NCBI RefSeq assembly: GCF_023093535.1
Contig: NZ_CP095757.1
Span: forward strand, 2,542,001 to 2,606,000
DNA: 64,000 nucleotides
Origin: Halovivax limisalsi
GTDB taxonomy: Archaea > Halobacteriota > Halobacteria > Halobacteriales > Natrialbaceae
Direction of reading: 5' to 3'
Made by a program: the position numbers and the translations under genes. Below the pieces are notes generated by a model. That model ran no database searches and had not been told where the DNA came from. It saw only the letters and a list, made by a program, of their open reading frames with translations. Shown here in pieces: positions 1-8,037 of the stretch; the first letter of the stretch is position 1, and the number at the start of each line of letters is the position of its first letter.

Positions 1-115
1 CGTTGCCTCCATCACCGTCGTCCCCGTCTTCGCTGCTCCCGCAGCCCGCGATCGTAATCGCGATCCCGACGGCGCCGGTACGTACCGCCCGCCTCCGAGA
101 GAACCCATCCGACAT
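1..115 (-). CDS. Tat-type lipoprotein, N-terminal fragment (runs off window)
   Basis: Only the first 38 codons are inside the window, read leftwards from an ATG at 115. They give a twin-arginine signal (SRRRAV at residues 6-11), a short hydrophobic stretch and a lipobox ITIAGC with the lipidated Cys at residue 25. An Asp/Gly/Ser-rich linker follows, as in haloarchaeal lipid-anchored proteins. Such proteins are usually substrate-binding proteins or halocyanins on the outer face of the membrane. The functional domain lies outside the window, so no function is assigned. An AT-rich TATA-like element about 27 bases upstream supports this start. Confidence 0.72.
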   Translation of the reverse strand, partial: MSDGFSRRRAVRTGAVGIAITIAGCGSSEDGDDGDGGN

Positions 116-135
116 AGAGCACTCGACGCTGGGGA

Positions 136-150
136 GTTTGATAAATAATT
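136..150 (-). promoter_or_regulatory. AT-rich TATA-like element
   Basis: The run tttgataaataatt stands out in GC-rich DNA. Its centre is about 27 bases from the lipoprotein start at 115, the usual spacing for a leaderless archaeal promoter on the minus strand. The 116-336 stretch holds no other recognisable gene. The ZIP gene at 337 may use a separate promoter or a long leader. Confidence 0.5.
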
Positions 151-336
151 GTCACACCCGCTCAGACACTCACGTTCCCGAGGGGGAAGTCGCTCCGCCT
201 TCGTACCGAGTTCAAAATGCGGACGTATTTGGTATCGGACCCCATTTTTCCGGCTGGCAACCGTGTACGACGTGTTACAGGGAATCACCGCGACGCGGGC
301 GCGTCGGATCGGCCGAGCAGGTGCGGATTCGAGACG

Positions 337-1191
337 ATGGCATCGCTGGTAGAACTCTTCGTCCGCGTCGTGGGCGAGAACCCTATCGTCCAGGGGCTCG
401 CCGGCGGGATCGTCATCGCCGGGTTGAACCTGCTCGGCGCGTCGCTCATCTTCGTCTGGCGGAACCCCTCCGAGCGCGCCCTCGACGGGGCGCTCGGATT
501 CGCCGCCGGCGTGATGCTCGCCGCGGCGTTTACCAGCCTCATCATCCCCGGGATCGAGCAGTACTCCGGGGGCGACCCGATTCCGACGCTCGTCGGCGTC
601 GTCCTCGGCGCGGCGTTCCTCGACCGGGCGGACGTCATCGTCCCGCACGCGCACTACCTCCTGACCGGCCGGCGCCGGCCGGACGTCGGCGATCCAGCCG
701 ACCAGTCGGCGCTGGACGCCGAAGCTGAACGGCTTCACCGGGAGCGCCTGGCGCCCGTCATCCTGTTCATCCTGGCGATCACGCTGCACAACATGCCGGA
801 GGGACTGGCCGTCGGCGTCGGCTTCGGCTCCGGTAACGTCGAGAACGCCATCGCCCTGATGCTCGCGATCGGCATACAGAACATCCCGGAGGGCCTCGCC
901 GTCTCGGTCGCCGCGATCAACGCCGGGCTCGATCGACGGATCTACGCCGTTTTCGCCGGGCTACGTGCGGGCATCGTCGAGATCCCACTCGCCGTGCTCG
1001 GCGCGCTGGCCGTCGCGACGATGGAACCACTGCTTCCTTACGCGATGGGCTTTGCCGCGGGCGCGATGCTCTTCGTCATCTCCGACGAAATCATCCCCGA
1101 GACCCACACCCGCGGCCACGAGCGGATCGCCACGATGGGCGTCATGGCCGGCGTGATCGTCATGCTGTATCTCGACGTGAGTCTGGGGTAA
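337..1191 (+). CDS. ZIP family metal transporter (GufA type)
   Basis: A 284-residue integral membrane protein of about eight helices, predicted to move Zn2+ or other divalent metals into the cytoplasm. The helix 4 motif HNMPEG starts at His151 and the helix 5 motif QNIPEG starts at Gln181. This His/Asn/Glu plus Gln/Asn/Glu set matches the two-metal site of GufA-type ZIPs such as BbZIP, where Gln rather than His heads the helix 5 motif. A linker with charged residues lies between helices 3 and 4 (about 115-140). I chose ATG 337, because the in-frame extension to 217 encodes sequence unlike a membrane protein. A ZIP of a different subfamily lies at 4233-4988. Confidence 0.9.
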   Translation: MASLVELFVRVVGENPIVQGLAGGIVIAGLNLLGASLIFVWRNPSERALDGALGFAAGVMLAAAFTSLIIPGIEQYSGGDPIPTLVGVVLGAAFLDRADVIVPHAHYLLTGRRRPDVGDPADQSALDAEAERLHRERLAPVILFILAITLHNMPEGLAVGVGFGSGNVENAIALMLAIGIQNIPEGLAVSVAAINAGLDRRIYAVFAGLRAGIVEIPLAVLGALAVATMEPLLPYAMGFAAGAMLFVISDEIIPETHTRGHERIATMGVMAGVIVMLYLDVSLG

Positions 1192-1237
1192 CTGACCCGT
1201 TTCGCCGGGATCGCCGTCGCGGCGGTGACCGAGGATG

Positions 1238-1260
1238 TATTGTATAGGTTGCGCACAACC
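1238..1260 (+). promoter_or_regulatory. Promoter of thioredoxin gene with short inverted repeat
   Basis: TGTATAGG near 1241-1248 is a TATA-like box. It is followed by ggttg-cgca-caacc (1247-1260), an inverted repeat with 5-bp arms. Transcription would begin near 1270, just ahead of the thioredoxin start. The repeat could be an operator, but this is inference from position only. Confidence 0.4.
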
Positions 1261-1291
1261 GTTATGCCGCTCGAGTCCGTAGATGGAGCCG

Positions 1292-1729
1292 ATGAGCGAA
1301 TCACTCGACGACGAACGCGCTCGCATCCGCGAGCAGAAGAAACGGGAACTCCAGGAGCGCCTCGAAACCGGCGGCAATCTCGACGACGTCGAGAGCGACT
1401 CGACAGGGACGCCGACCGAGCCGATCCACGTCGACGGTCCCGATCACTTCTCCGAGGTCGTCACGACGCACGACGTCGTCCTCGTCGACTTCCGCGCGGA
1501 CTGGTGCGGTCCGTGTCAGATGCTCGAACCCACAATCGAAGCGCTGGCAGCCGAGAGTGACGCCGCGGTCGCGACGGTCGACATCGACGCCCACCAGGGA
1601 CTGGCCCAGCAACACGGCGTTCGCGGCGTTCCGACGCTCGTGCTCTACGCGAACGGCGAACCCGCAGAGCGCACGAGCGGCGTCCAGGATCGCGCCACGC
1701 TCGACCGACTGATCGGTCAGTACACGTAA
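1292..1729 (+). CDS. Thioredoxin domain protein
   Basis: A 145-residue cytoplasmic thiol-disulfide oxidoreductase. A charged helical N-terminal extension (about 1-45) precedes a thioredoxin fold. The active site WCGPC begins at Trp71 (Cys72 and Cys75), and the cis-Pro motif GVPTL lies near 112-116. The catalytic site is the standard thioredoxin pair. The extension, rich in Glu, Arg and Lys, is common in haloarchaeal thioredoxins. An in-frame ATG at 1283 would add three residues. I prefer 1292 because MSESLDDERARIREQ resembles the start of related proteins. A DUF1684 gene follows 46 bases downstream and may be co-transcribed. Confidence 0.9.
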   Translation: MSESLDDERARIREQKKRELQERLETGGNLDDVESDSTGTPTEPIHVDGPDHFSEVVTTHDVVLVDFRADWCGPCQMLEPTIEALAAESDAAVATVDIDAHQGLAQQHGVRGVPTLVLYANGEPAERTSGVQDRATLDRLIGQYT

Positions 1730-1775
1730 TCGACCACGACGACCGACTGCAACCCCACTCACATCACGTCGACCA

Positions 1776-2336
1776 ATGAACCAACACTGGAAGCGAGCGA
1801 TCGAGGCCCAGCGCGAGGAGAAGGCGCGGTACTTCGGCGAGCACCCACGCTCGCCGATTCCGCCGGACGAACGGGACGACTTCGACGGGCTGTCGTACTT
1901 CGCGATCGATGCCGACTACCGGTTCGAAGTCCCACTCGATCGATACGACGACCCCGAGCCGATCACCGTCGGAACGAGTACGGACGGTGAGCAGACCTAC
2001 TATCGGTGGGGCGAGTTCACGGTCACGATCGACGGCGAGCCAGCCGTCATCCAGGCGTACAAGGCCGACCCGAACGACGACCGGCTGTGGGTGCCCTTCC
2101 GCGACGAGACCAGCGGAGACGAGACCTACGGCGCCGGCCGGTACCTCGACCTCGAACCCGAGTCCCACCGAACGACCGACGGCGAGTGGATTCTCGACTT
2201 CAACGAGGCGTACAACCCGACCTGCGCCTACTCCGATCAGTACGAGTGTCCGCTCCCGCCGACGGAGAACTGGCTCGACGTACCCATCGAAGCCGGCGAG
2301 CGCGCGTACGATCGCCAACCGGATCGGCCGATCTGA
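1776..2336 (+). CDS. DUF1684 domain protein
   Basis: A 186-residue soluble protein resembling the DUF1684 (COG3358) family. An N-terminal helical part (WKRAIEAQREEKARYF) is followed by a beta-rich domain. The family's conserved C-terminal segment is visible near 145-170: DFNEAYNPTCAYSDQYECPL, then the PPTENWLDVPIEAGE stretch. The biochemical function of DUF1684 is unknown. It probably shares a transcript with the upstream thioredoxin gene. Length is normal for the single-domain form. Confidence 0.85.
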   Translation: MNQHWKRAIEAQREEKARYFGEHPRSPIPPDERDDFDGLSYFAIDADYRFEVPLDRYDDPEPITVGTSTDGEQTYYRWGEFTVTIDGEPAVIQAYKADPNDDRLWVPFRDETSGDETYGAGRYLDLEPESHRTTDGEWILDFNEAYNPTCAYSDQYECPLPPTENWLDVPIEAGERAYDRQPDRPI

Positions 2337-2385
2337 AACGGGCGAAGGGTTCCGACGCGCGCCGGTCGCACGCCACCACCAGCAG

Positions 2386-4029
2386 CTATCCGTCGAGAAA
2401 GAGCTCTTCGAACTGGTGGACGCTCTCGTCGGTCCCCGCGAGGACCACCGCGTCGTCGGGTTCGATCTCGAACGCGGCGGGATCGAACGACGTGATCGTC
2501 TCGTCGTCGCGTCGGACCGCCAGGATCGTACACCCAGTTCGGGCCCGGACGTCGGTCTCGGTGACGGTGCGGCCCGCGAGCGACCCGGCAGGCAGTTCCA
2601 CCACGTCGATCCGCGCGTCGAAGGCGAGAACCGTCTCGTCGTCGAGCACGGTCGAGGCGAGCATCCGGCCGCTGACCGTGGCCAGCGACTGGACGTAGTC
2701 CGCGCCCGCCCGGTAGAGTTTGGGCTCGCTCCCGGTGTCGTCCGCCCGCACGATCACCTCGACGTCGGGCGCGACCTCCGAGAGCACGAGCGTCGCGAGG
2801 ATCGCGGTCGTGTCGTCGTTGACGGTGACGATCACCGCCGACGCCTGTTCGACGCGGGCTTCCTGGAAGACCGTCCGATCGCGTACGTCGCCGACGACGT
2901 CGACGCCCGGTCCGTCTTCCATATCGATCACGGTGACCGTCGCGGCCGTCTCCTCGAGCGTCGCGGCCGCGCTCGCGCCCGCCTCCCCGTAGCCGGCCAC
3001 GATGACGCGCCGTTCCGACAGCGACCGGACGGACGACGTCACCTCCTCCCGCAGCGCGGCGATCCGATCCGGCGCGCCGGCGACGAGCAGCCGGACGTCC
3101 TCGTCGAATTCGACCGATGGCGGAATCGGACTCTCGAACGCCCCCTCGATCCAGGCCCCGACGACGTCGACGTCGAATCGATCGTCGAGGTTGACGGCGC
3201 CGGCCCGACGCTGACAGAGGTCGCTCCCCGGCTCGACGGAGAGTTCGACGAGTTCGAGGTCGTCGCCGAGTTCGACGCCCCCGCTGGCGGTCGTCGTGAC
3301 GCTCGTCGGCACCTGGTGGGCGAGGCTCTCCCCCAGCAGTTGCCGGGGCGAGAGCACGTCGTTGGCGCCGGCGATCCGATGGTAGTCGGCGACCTGCGCG
3401 TCCTCGACGAGCGTGACGATGTCGACGTCGGGGTCGGCTTCCCGTGCGGTGAGGACGATGCTCGCGCTGGTGTCGTCGGCCGCGTCGGACACCAGGGCCG
3501 CGGCTCGCTCGATCCCGGCGTCGCGCAGGACGTCGATCGACTCCGGATCGCCGTGGACGACCGTTCGGCCGGCGTCATGCAACTCGCGCGCCCGGTCCTC
3601 GTCCGGTTCGACGACGACGGCGTCGCGACCGCGCGAGTCGAGTTCCGCGAGGAAGGCCTCCCCGCGCGAGGAGTACGTACAGAGGATTACGTGCTCGGCG
3701 GCATCCGGCGCCGCCGTGGGCAGGTTCTCGGTGAGTGCACGACGGAGCCACGGGACCGCGAAGACGTCAGCCGCCGTGAGGATGAGTCCGATCCCTGCCA
3801 GTTGCATCGCGATCACGAGAAAGTTCATCTGGGGGGTATCCCAGCCCGCGTCCTCGCCGTAGCCGGTGGTCGTAAACGACTGGAAGACGACCTCGAGCGA
3901 GCGGTACCACGATCGCGGGCGCCCCTCCCACGCCGCCATCCCGTACATGTACAGGAGCGTAAAGAAGGCGGCGGTGACGCCCAGCAGAAGCAGGTAGTAG
4001 CCGATCCGGCGGGACCTGAGCAGCGACAT
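2386..4029 (-). CDS. Potassium channel with two RCK/TrkA domains
   Basis: A 547-residue membrane protein. Helix 1 (about 10-30), a pore loop and helix 2 (about 67-95) form a two-helix K+ channel unit with selectivity filter TTTGYG at 53-58. Two RCK (TrkA-N) domains follow. The first starts near 113, and its nucleotide-binding loop (ILCTYSSRGEAF) lacks the usual GxGxxG. The second starts near 340 with an intact VAGYGEAGAS loop. A TrkA-C domain closes the protein (about 465-547). RCK domains gate such channels in response to nucleotides or Ca2+. Potassium control is central to salt-in halophiles. The filter is followed by Glu-Asp rather than a single Asp. Confidence 0.9.
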   Translation of the reverse strand: MSLLRSRRIGYYLLLLGVTAAFFTLLYMYGMAAWEGRPRSWYRSLEVVFQSFTTTGYGEDAGWDTPQMNFLVIAMQLAGIGLILTAADVFAVPWLRRALTENLPTAAPDAAEHVILCTYSSRGEAFLAELDSRGRDAVVVEPDEDRARELHDAGRTVVHGDPESIDVLRDAGIERAAALVSDAADDTSASIVLTAREADPDVDIVTLVEDAQVADYHRIAGANDVLSPRQLLGESLAHQVPTSVTTTASGGVELGDDLELVELSVEPGSDLCQRRAGAVNLDDRFDVDVVGAWIEGAFESPIPPSVEFDEDVRLLVAGAPDRIAALREEVTSSVRSLSERRVIVAGYGEAGASAAATLEETAATVTVIDMEDGPGVDVVGDVRDRTVFQEARVEQASAVIVTVNDDTTAILATLVLSEVAPDVEVIVRADDTGSEPKLYRAGADYVQSLATVSGRMLASTVLDDETVLAFDARIDVVELPAGSLAGRTVTETDVRARTGCTILAVRRDDETITSFDPAAFEIEPDDAVVLAGTDESVHQFEELFLDG

Positions 4030-4232
4030 AGGAACAGGTGGTCACCGCACGGAGTTACCGATATCGGCCTCGTCCCCGAGCGCTGGAACAGCGGCGTGCC
4101 ATCGGGCGCCGACCGCGACCCGCTCGGAGCCGCCCGACCGGTTGGCGTAGCATCGGAACGCAGCCGATCGTCGATCCCACCCGGGTACGTCCGACCGGGT
4201 CGACGCGATGCCTGCGCCGGACACGGTCGGTC

Positions 4233-4988
4233 TCAGTGGAGCGGGTTAACGGCCGCGATCCCGTACATCACGCCGAGGCCGGCGACGAAAACGAGGAAGT
4301 AGCCGAGTCGGTGTTCGACGTCGGCCTCCGCGTTGATCTCCGGGATCAGGTCGGAGCTGGCGATGTAGATGAAGTTTCCGGCGGCGAAGGTCAGGAGGGC
4401 GACCGGCGGCTCCCCGACGACGTCCGAGAGCGCGTAGCCGACGAGCCCGCCGACGACGATCGTGAGCGCGGTCAGGTAGTTCACGACGAGCGCGCGCACC
4501 TTCTCGAACCCGCCGTAGACGAGGATGCCGTAATCGCCGATCTCCTGGGGGATCTCGTGCAGCGCGATCGCGAACGCGGTGACGAGCCCGACCTCGACGT
4601 CGATGAGGAACGCCCCGGCGACGACGATGCCGTCGATGAAGTTGTGCAGTCCGTCCGAGACCAGCACGAGGTAGGTCATCGGCTCGTGTTCGTGGTCGGT
4701 GCCGTGGTGGTGGTGCCAGTGGATGAACTGCTCTAAGACGTAGAAGAAACAGAACCCGACGACGAGCGCGACGAACAGGCCGCGCGTGTGGAGTTCGCCG
4801 CGGGTCTCGATCGCTCGCGGAAGCAGGTGGAAGAAGGCCCCACCCAGTAACGCGCCGGCGGCGAAGGCCACGAGCCACAGGAGCAATCGTTCGACCAGGT
4901 GGTCCGCGAGATAGAGCGTCAGAACGCCGATCCAGGCGAAGAGGCTGATGAGGACTGTCGTGAGTAGTATCCAGCCGAGCGGACCCAT
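4233..4988 (-). CDS. ZIP family metal transporter (HEIPQE type)
   Basis: A 251-residue membrane protein, about eight helices, predicted to import divalent metal (zinc most likely). Signatures are GLHNFIDG in helix 4 and HEIPQEIGD in helix 5, giving the binuclear metal site. A His-rich cytoplasmic loop (HWHHHHGTDHEHEP) sits between helices 3 and 4, a typical metal-sensing or metal-delivery loop. The start at 4988 (MGPLGWILL) begins directly with the first helix. The in-frame extension to 5228 is not membrane-like. The stretch 4030-4232, between this gene and the K+ channel gene, holds no recognisable gene. Confidence 0.9.
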   Translation of the reverse strand: MGPLGWILLTTVLISLFAWIGVLTLYLADHLVERLLLWLVAFAAGALLGGAFFHLLPRAIETRGELHTRGLFVALVVGFCFFYVLEQFIHWHHHHGTDHEHEPMTYLVLVSDGLHNFIDGIVVAGAFLIDVEVGLVTAFAIALHEIPQEIGDYGILVYGGFEKVRALVVNYLTALTIVVGGLVGYALSDVVGEPPVALLTFAAGNFIYIASSDLIPEINAEADVEHRLGYFLVFVAGLGVMYGIAAVNPLH

Positions 4989-5100
4989 ATTGATACCGGG
5001 GATTTCGAGTGACGCGCAATAACCCCTGTGAGTTCCGACGACGGTACAACCGTCAGGAACGACGGGTACTTCTTTCATGCACACGGACGTACGGGACCGT

Positions 5101-5940
5101 ATGTACGACGATATCCTCGTTCCCGTGGACGACCGCGACCCGTCGACGGTCGCCCTCGGGTACGCGCTGGAGGTCGCGGCCGTCCACGGCGCGACGGTCG
5201 ATCTGCTGTACGTCGCGGACACCAACAAGCCGAGCCAGGTGCAGTATCAGGGCGCGGTCGTCGACGTGCTCGAGCGGGAGGGCGAACGGGTGCTCGAATC
5301 GGCGCGCGAACGGGCCAAGGCGAGCGGCGTCCCGGTCCGGGACGAGATCGTCCAGGGAGATCCGCGCGCCGAGATCGTCGCCCTGGCCGAGGGCGCCGAC
5401 CTCGTGGTGATGGGGACCCACGGCCGGAGCGGGCTCGACGGCTACCTGCTCGGAAGCGTCACGGAGCACGTCGTGCGGAAGACCGAGACTCCCGTGCTGG
5501 CCGTCCGTGAGAAGGGGACCAGGACCTACCCGCCGGAGGCGATTCTCGTCCCGTTCGACGGCAGTCCGCACGCTCGCGACGCGCTCTCCCTGGCGACGGC
5601 CGCCGCCGCGGACGCCGGGGCGACGCTGCACCTGCTCGCCGTCGTCGACGAGCCCACGTTCGGTGACGTCGGCTCGTCGACGGGTGACGACGCCGCCCGT
5701 GAACTCCTCGAGACTGCAGCGACCGAAATCGACGACGTCCCGGTCGAGACGTACGTCGAGACCGGCGCCGTGCCGGAGACCATCCGGACGGTCGCGACGG
5801 ACGTCGGCGCCGATTTGGTCGTCATGGGGACCCACGGCCGACAAGGGGTCAACGAGCGACTGCTCGGTTCGACGACCGATCGCGTCCTCCGGAGCGCACC
5901 GGTCCCAGTGCTGACGACCGGGTCCGAGGCCGACGATTGA
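5101..5940 (+). CDS. Tandem universal stress protein (two UspA domains)
   Basis: A 279-residue cytoplasmic protein with two UspA domains (about 1-140 and 145-279). Each has the ATP-binding signature G-x2-G-x9-G-S/T: GTHGRSGLDGYLLGS in the first and GTHGRQGVNERLLGS in the second. It is therefore probably an ATP-binding USP rather than the non-binding type. Known USPs help cells survive stress, but individual targets are rarely known. The start MYDDILVPVD is the typical USP opening, so ATG 5101 is preferred over 5077. A second intact tandem USP lies at 19374 and a broken single-domain USP at 23071. Confidence 0.92.
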   Translation: MYDDILVPVDDRDPSTVALGYALEVAAVHGATVDLLYVADTNKPSQVQYQGAVVDVLEREGERVLESARERAKASGVPVRDEIVQGDPRAEIVALAEGADLVVMGTHGRSGLDGYLLGSVTEHVVRKTETPVLAVREKGTRTYPPEAILVPFDGSPHARDALSLATAAAADAGATLHLLAVVDEPTFGDVGSSTGDDAARELLETAATEIDDVPVETYVETGAVPETIRTVATDVGADLVVMGTHGRQGVNERLLGSTTDRVLRSAPVPVLTTGSEADD

Positions 5941-6065
5941 GGGCGCTTCGGCGGATCGCTCGACGGTTTCACGCCACCGGTCGCCCCGCTCGTTACCGCC
6001 GCGATCGCGTCGGTACCGTGAACCGAACGCACAGTCATATCACGCTCGACCTCGTTGCTTTCAGT

Positions 6066-6437
6066 ATGGCGGACACGAAACGCGGCCGAGACAAACGAGC
6101 CCACGACGAGGACGAACGCCAGCGCGAGCGCGATCTCGAGCAGGCGCTCGAACGCGGCGACGAGGTCGAGCCGGCGGACGATCGGTCGGATGATACCGTG
6201 CCCCTCGAAACCGCGGACCCGCCGACGTGTCACCGCCGAGGGTGCGACGAACGGGCGGCGTTCCGCGTTCTCGAGCGCTACGAGGAGGAGACCGGTCACG
6301 GCGCCGTCGAGGCGACGGCGGCGCTGTGTCGCGACCACACCGCCGAGGAAGGGCCGACGAACCTCGACGGCGCGTACGCCGACTACGTCTTTCGCGTCGA
6401 CCCCATCACGGACCCCGACACGGGAGACGACGAGTGA
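6066..6437 (+). CDS. Conserved haloarchaeal protein with zinc-binding-like Cys/His motif
   Basis: A 123-residue soluble acidic protein of unknown function. The first 50 residues are highly charged and probably disordered or coiled (Arg/Asp/Glu-rich). The second half has a CHRRGC pair near 58-63 and C-x2-H (CRDH) near 93-96, with the conserved-looking segment RAAFRVLERYEEETGHG between them. This looks like a small Cys2-(Cys/His)2 zinc site. A similar Cys-x5-Cys plus C-x2-H arrangement occurs in the 54-residue protein at 58993. I infer zinc binding; no function is proposed. The start at 6066 follows a plausible promoter stretch and is better than the Arg-rich extension to 5937. Confidence 0.7.
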   Translation: MADTKRGRDKRAHDEDERQRERDLEQALERGDEVEPADDRSDDTVPLETADPPTCHRRGCDERAAFRVLERYEEETGHGAVEATAALCRDHTAEEGPTNLDGAYADYVFRVDPITDPDTGDDE

Positions 6438-6544
6438 GACCGAAGCGTTCGCCACGGGCGGCTCGATCGAGTCCTCGATCGGGCGGAACGCTCCGTGACG
6501 TGTCGCGCGAGACGGCGACACGGCCGCGCTGATCCCGACACACC

Positions 6545-6552
6545 GATATGCA
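6545..6552 (+). promoter_or_regulatory. TATA-like box of hemG-like gene
   Basis: GATATGCA is centred about 26 bases before the ATG at 6574, the normal position for a leaderless haloarchaeal transcript. Confidence 0.45.
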
Positions 6553-6573
6553 TCGACTCGAAACCGTTCGGGC

Positions 6574-7884
6574 ATGACCGTCGGCGTCGTCGGCACTGGG
6601 ATGTCTGGACTGGCGCTCGTGCGAGCGCTCGAACAGCGCGGCGAGGAGGTCGTGGCGTTCGAGGCCCGGGACGAACCGGGCGGCGTCGTCCAGAGCCGCG
6701 CGGTCGACGGCCGCGTCCTCGAACTCGGGCCGCAACGACTGCGCCTGACCCCCGGTATCCGGTCGATGATCGACGCGTTCGACCTGCACGACCGACTGCG
6801 CTACGGCGCCGACGACCAGCCGATATACGTCTACCACGACGGGGAGCTGAAGGTCGCGCCGCTGTCCGTCCGGGAGGCGATCACGACCGACCTCATCACG
6901 CCGCTCGGGAAGCTCCGGATGCTCCTCGAGCCGCTGTTCGGTCCCCCGAGACCCGGCGAGACCGTCGACGAGTTCCTCGTCCGAAAGTTCGGTCGGCAGG
7001 CCGCCCGCCGGTACGCGGGCCCGCTGTACAGCGGGCTCTACGGGACCGACCCGCGCAACATGCTGATGGAGTACTCGCTCGGCCGCGTCCTCGAGAAACG
7101 AGGCGTCGAGCGAAGCATCCTCCTGAAGGTCCTCGAATCGATCAGGTCCGATCGCGAGACGCCGCCGATCGTCTCCTTCGACGACGGGATCGGTGAACTC
7201 GTCGCCGCGCTCTACGAGGCCCACGCCGAGTCGATCCGGCTGGCGACCCCGGTCGAGTCGATCAGGCCGATTGCCGGAAACGACGACCCTGGAGACGACG
7301 GAGAGGGTGACAAGGACACCCGCTACGCACTCGAGACGGCCGACGGAACCGAACGGGTCGACGACGTCGTCGTGACGACGCCGGCGCCGACGGCGGCCGA
7401 ACTGCTGGAACCGGTCGACGGCGACCTCGCCGCGACCCTCGATCGCTTCGCGTACAATCCGATCGGGATGGTCTTTCTCGACTCCGGCTTCGGTGGTCGC
7501 GGCCTCGGCACGCTCGTCCCGCCGGACGCCGACGACGTCTCGATCAGCGGCCTGACCTGGAACGCGAGTATCCTCGAACGCGACCGACTCTACACCGCCT
7601 ACATCGACCCGCTGTCGTACCCGCCGCTCCTTGAGGCGACCGAGGGCGAACTCGGGCAGATCGCGGCGCGGGAGTTCGAACGCATCACCGGCGCGGCGGC
7701 GGACGTCATCCACGTCCACCGCTGGGAGCCCGGCATGCCCGCCTACGACCGCACCTGGACCGCGATGGACGACCTCGAACTACCGAGCGGGATCCACCTC
7801 TGTGCCAGTTACGTCGGCCGACCCGGGATCCCCGGCCGAATTCGCAACGCCGAGCGCCTCGCCGACGACCTGGTCGGCGAGTGA
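6574..7884 (+). CDS. hemG: Protoporphyrinogen/coproporphyrinogen oxidase (HemG/HemY/CgoX-like)
   Basis: A 436-residue FAD-dependent amine-oxidase-fold enzyme. The N-terminal dinucleotide site VGTGMSG starts at residue 5, and the second FAD contact EARDEPGG lies near 28-35. ELGPQRLRL (about 50-58) and the C-terminal FAD motif near the end (HLCASYVGRPGIPGRI) agree with the HemY family. It would oxidise a porphyrinogen to the porphyrin. It lies 154 bases before ferrochelatase and near HemE, and no HemF or HemN is visible here. The substrate may therefore be coproporphyrinogen III, as in the coproporphyrin-dependent heme pathway. That assignment is inference; the family also contains true protoporphyrinogen oxidases. 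Confidence 0.85.
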   Translation: MTVGVVGTGMSGLALVRALEQRGEEVVAFEARDEPGGVVQSRAVDGRVLELGPQRLRLTPGIRSMIDAFDLHDRLRYGADDQPIYVYHDGELKVAPLSVREAITTDLITPLGKLRMLLEPLFGPPRPGETVDEFLVRKFGRQAARRYAGPLYSGLYGTDPRNMLMEYSLGRVLEKRGVERSILLKVLESIRSDRETPPIVSFDDGIGELVAALYEAHAESIRLATPVESIRPIAGNDDPGDDGEGDKDTRYALETADGTERVDDVVVTTPAPTAAELLEPVDGDLAATLDRFAYNPIGMVFLDSGFGGRGLGTLVPPDADDVSISGLTWNASILERDRLYTAYIDPLSYPPLLEATEGELGQIAAREFERITGAAADVIHVHRWEPGMPAYDRTWTAMDDLELPSGIHLCASYVGRPGIPGRIRNAERLADDLVGE

Positions 7885-8006
7885 GCCAGCGGATCACGGC
7901 CGCGGACCGGTGACCAGAACCGGGATTCGGTCGCTCGCCAACCGAGGTCGAACATGTCCGGGATTCGGGCGACTCGCGGGCGATATTCCGGGTTCCGCCT
8001 CCGAAG

Positions 8007-8015
8007 TTGCTAAAC
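8007..8015 (+). promoter_or_regulatory. TATA-like box of ferrochelatase gene
   Basis: TTGCTAAAC lies about 27 bases before ATG 8038. Ferrochelatase thus probably has its own promoter as well as possible read-through from the oxidase gene. Confidence 0.4.
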
Positions 8016-8037
8016 CGCTCCCGCGGCAAGCCCCGCT

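Noticed and set aside
1909..4302. A 797-codon plus-strand open frame over the K+ channel.
   Set aside because: It overlaps DUF1684 in another frame and the channel on the opposite strand, and has no domain.
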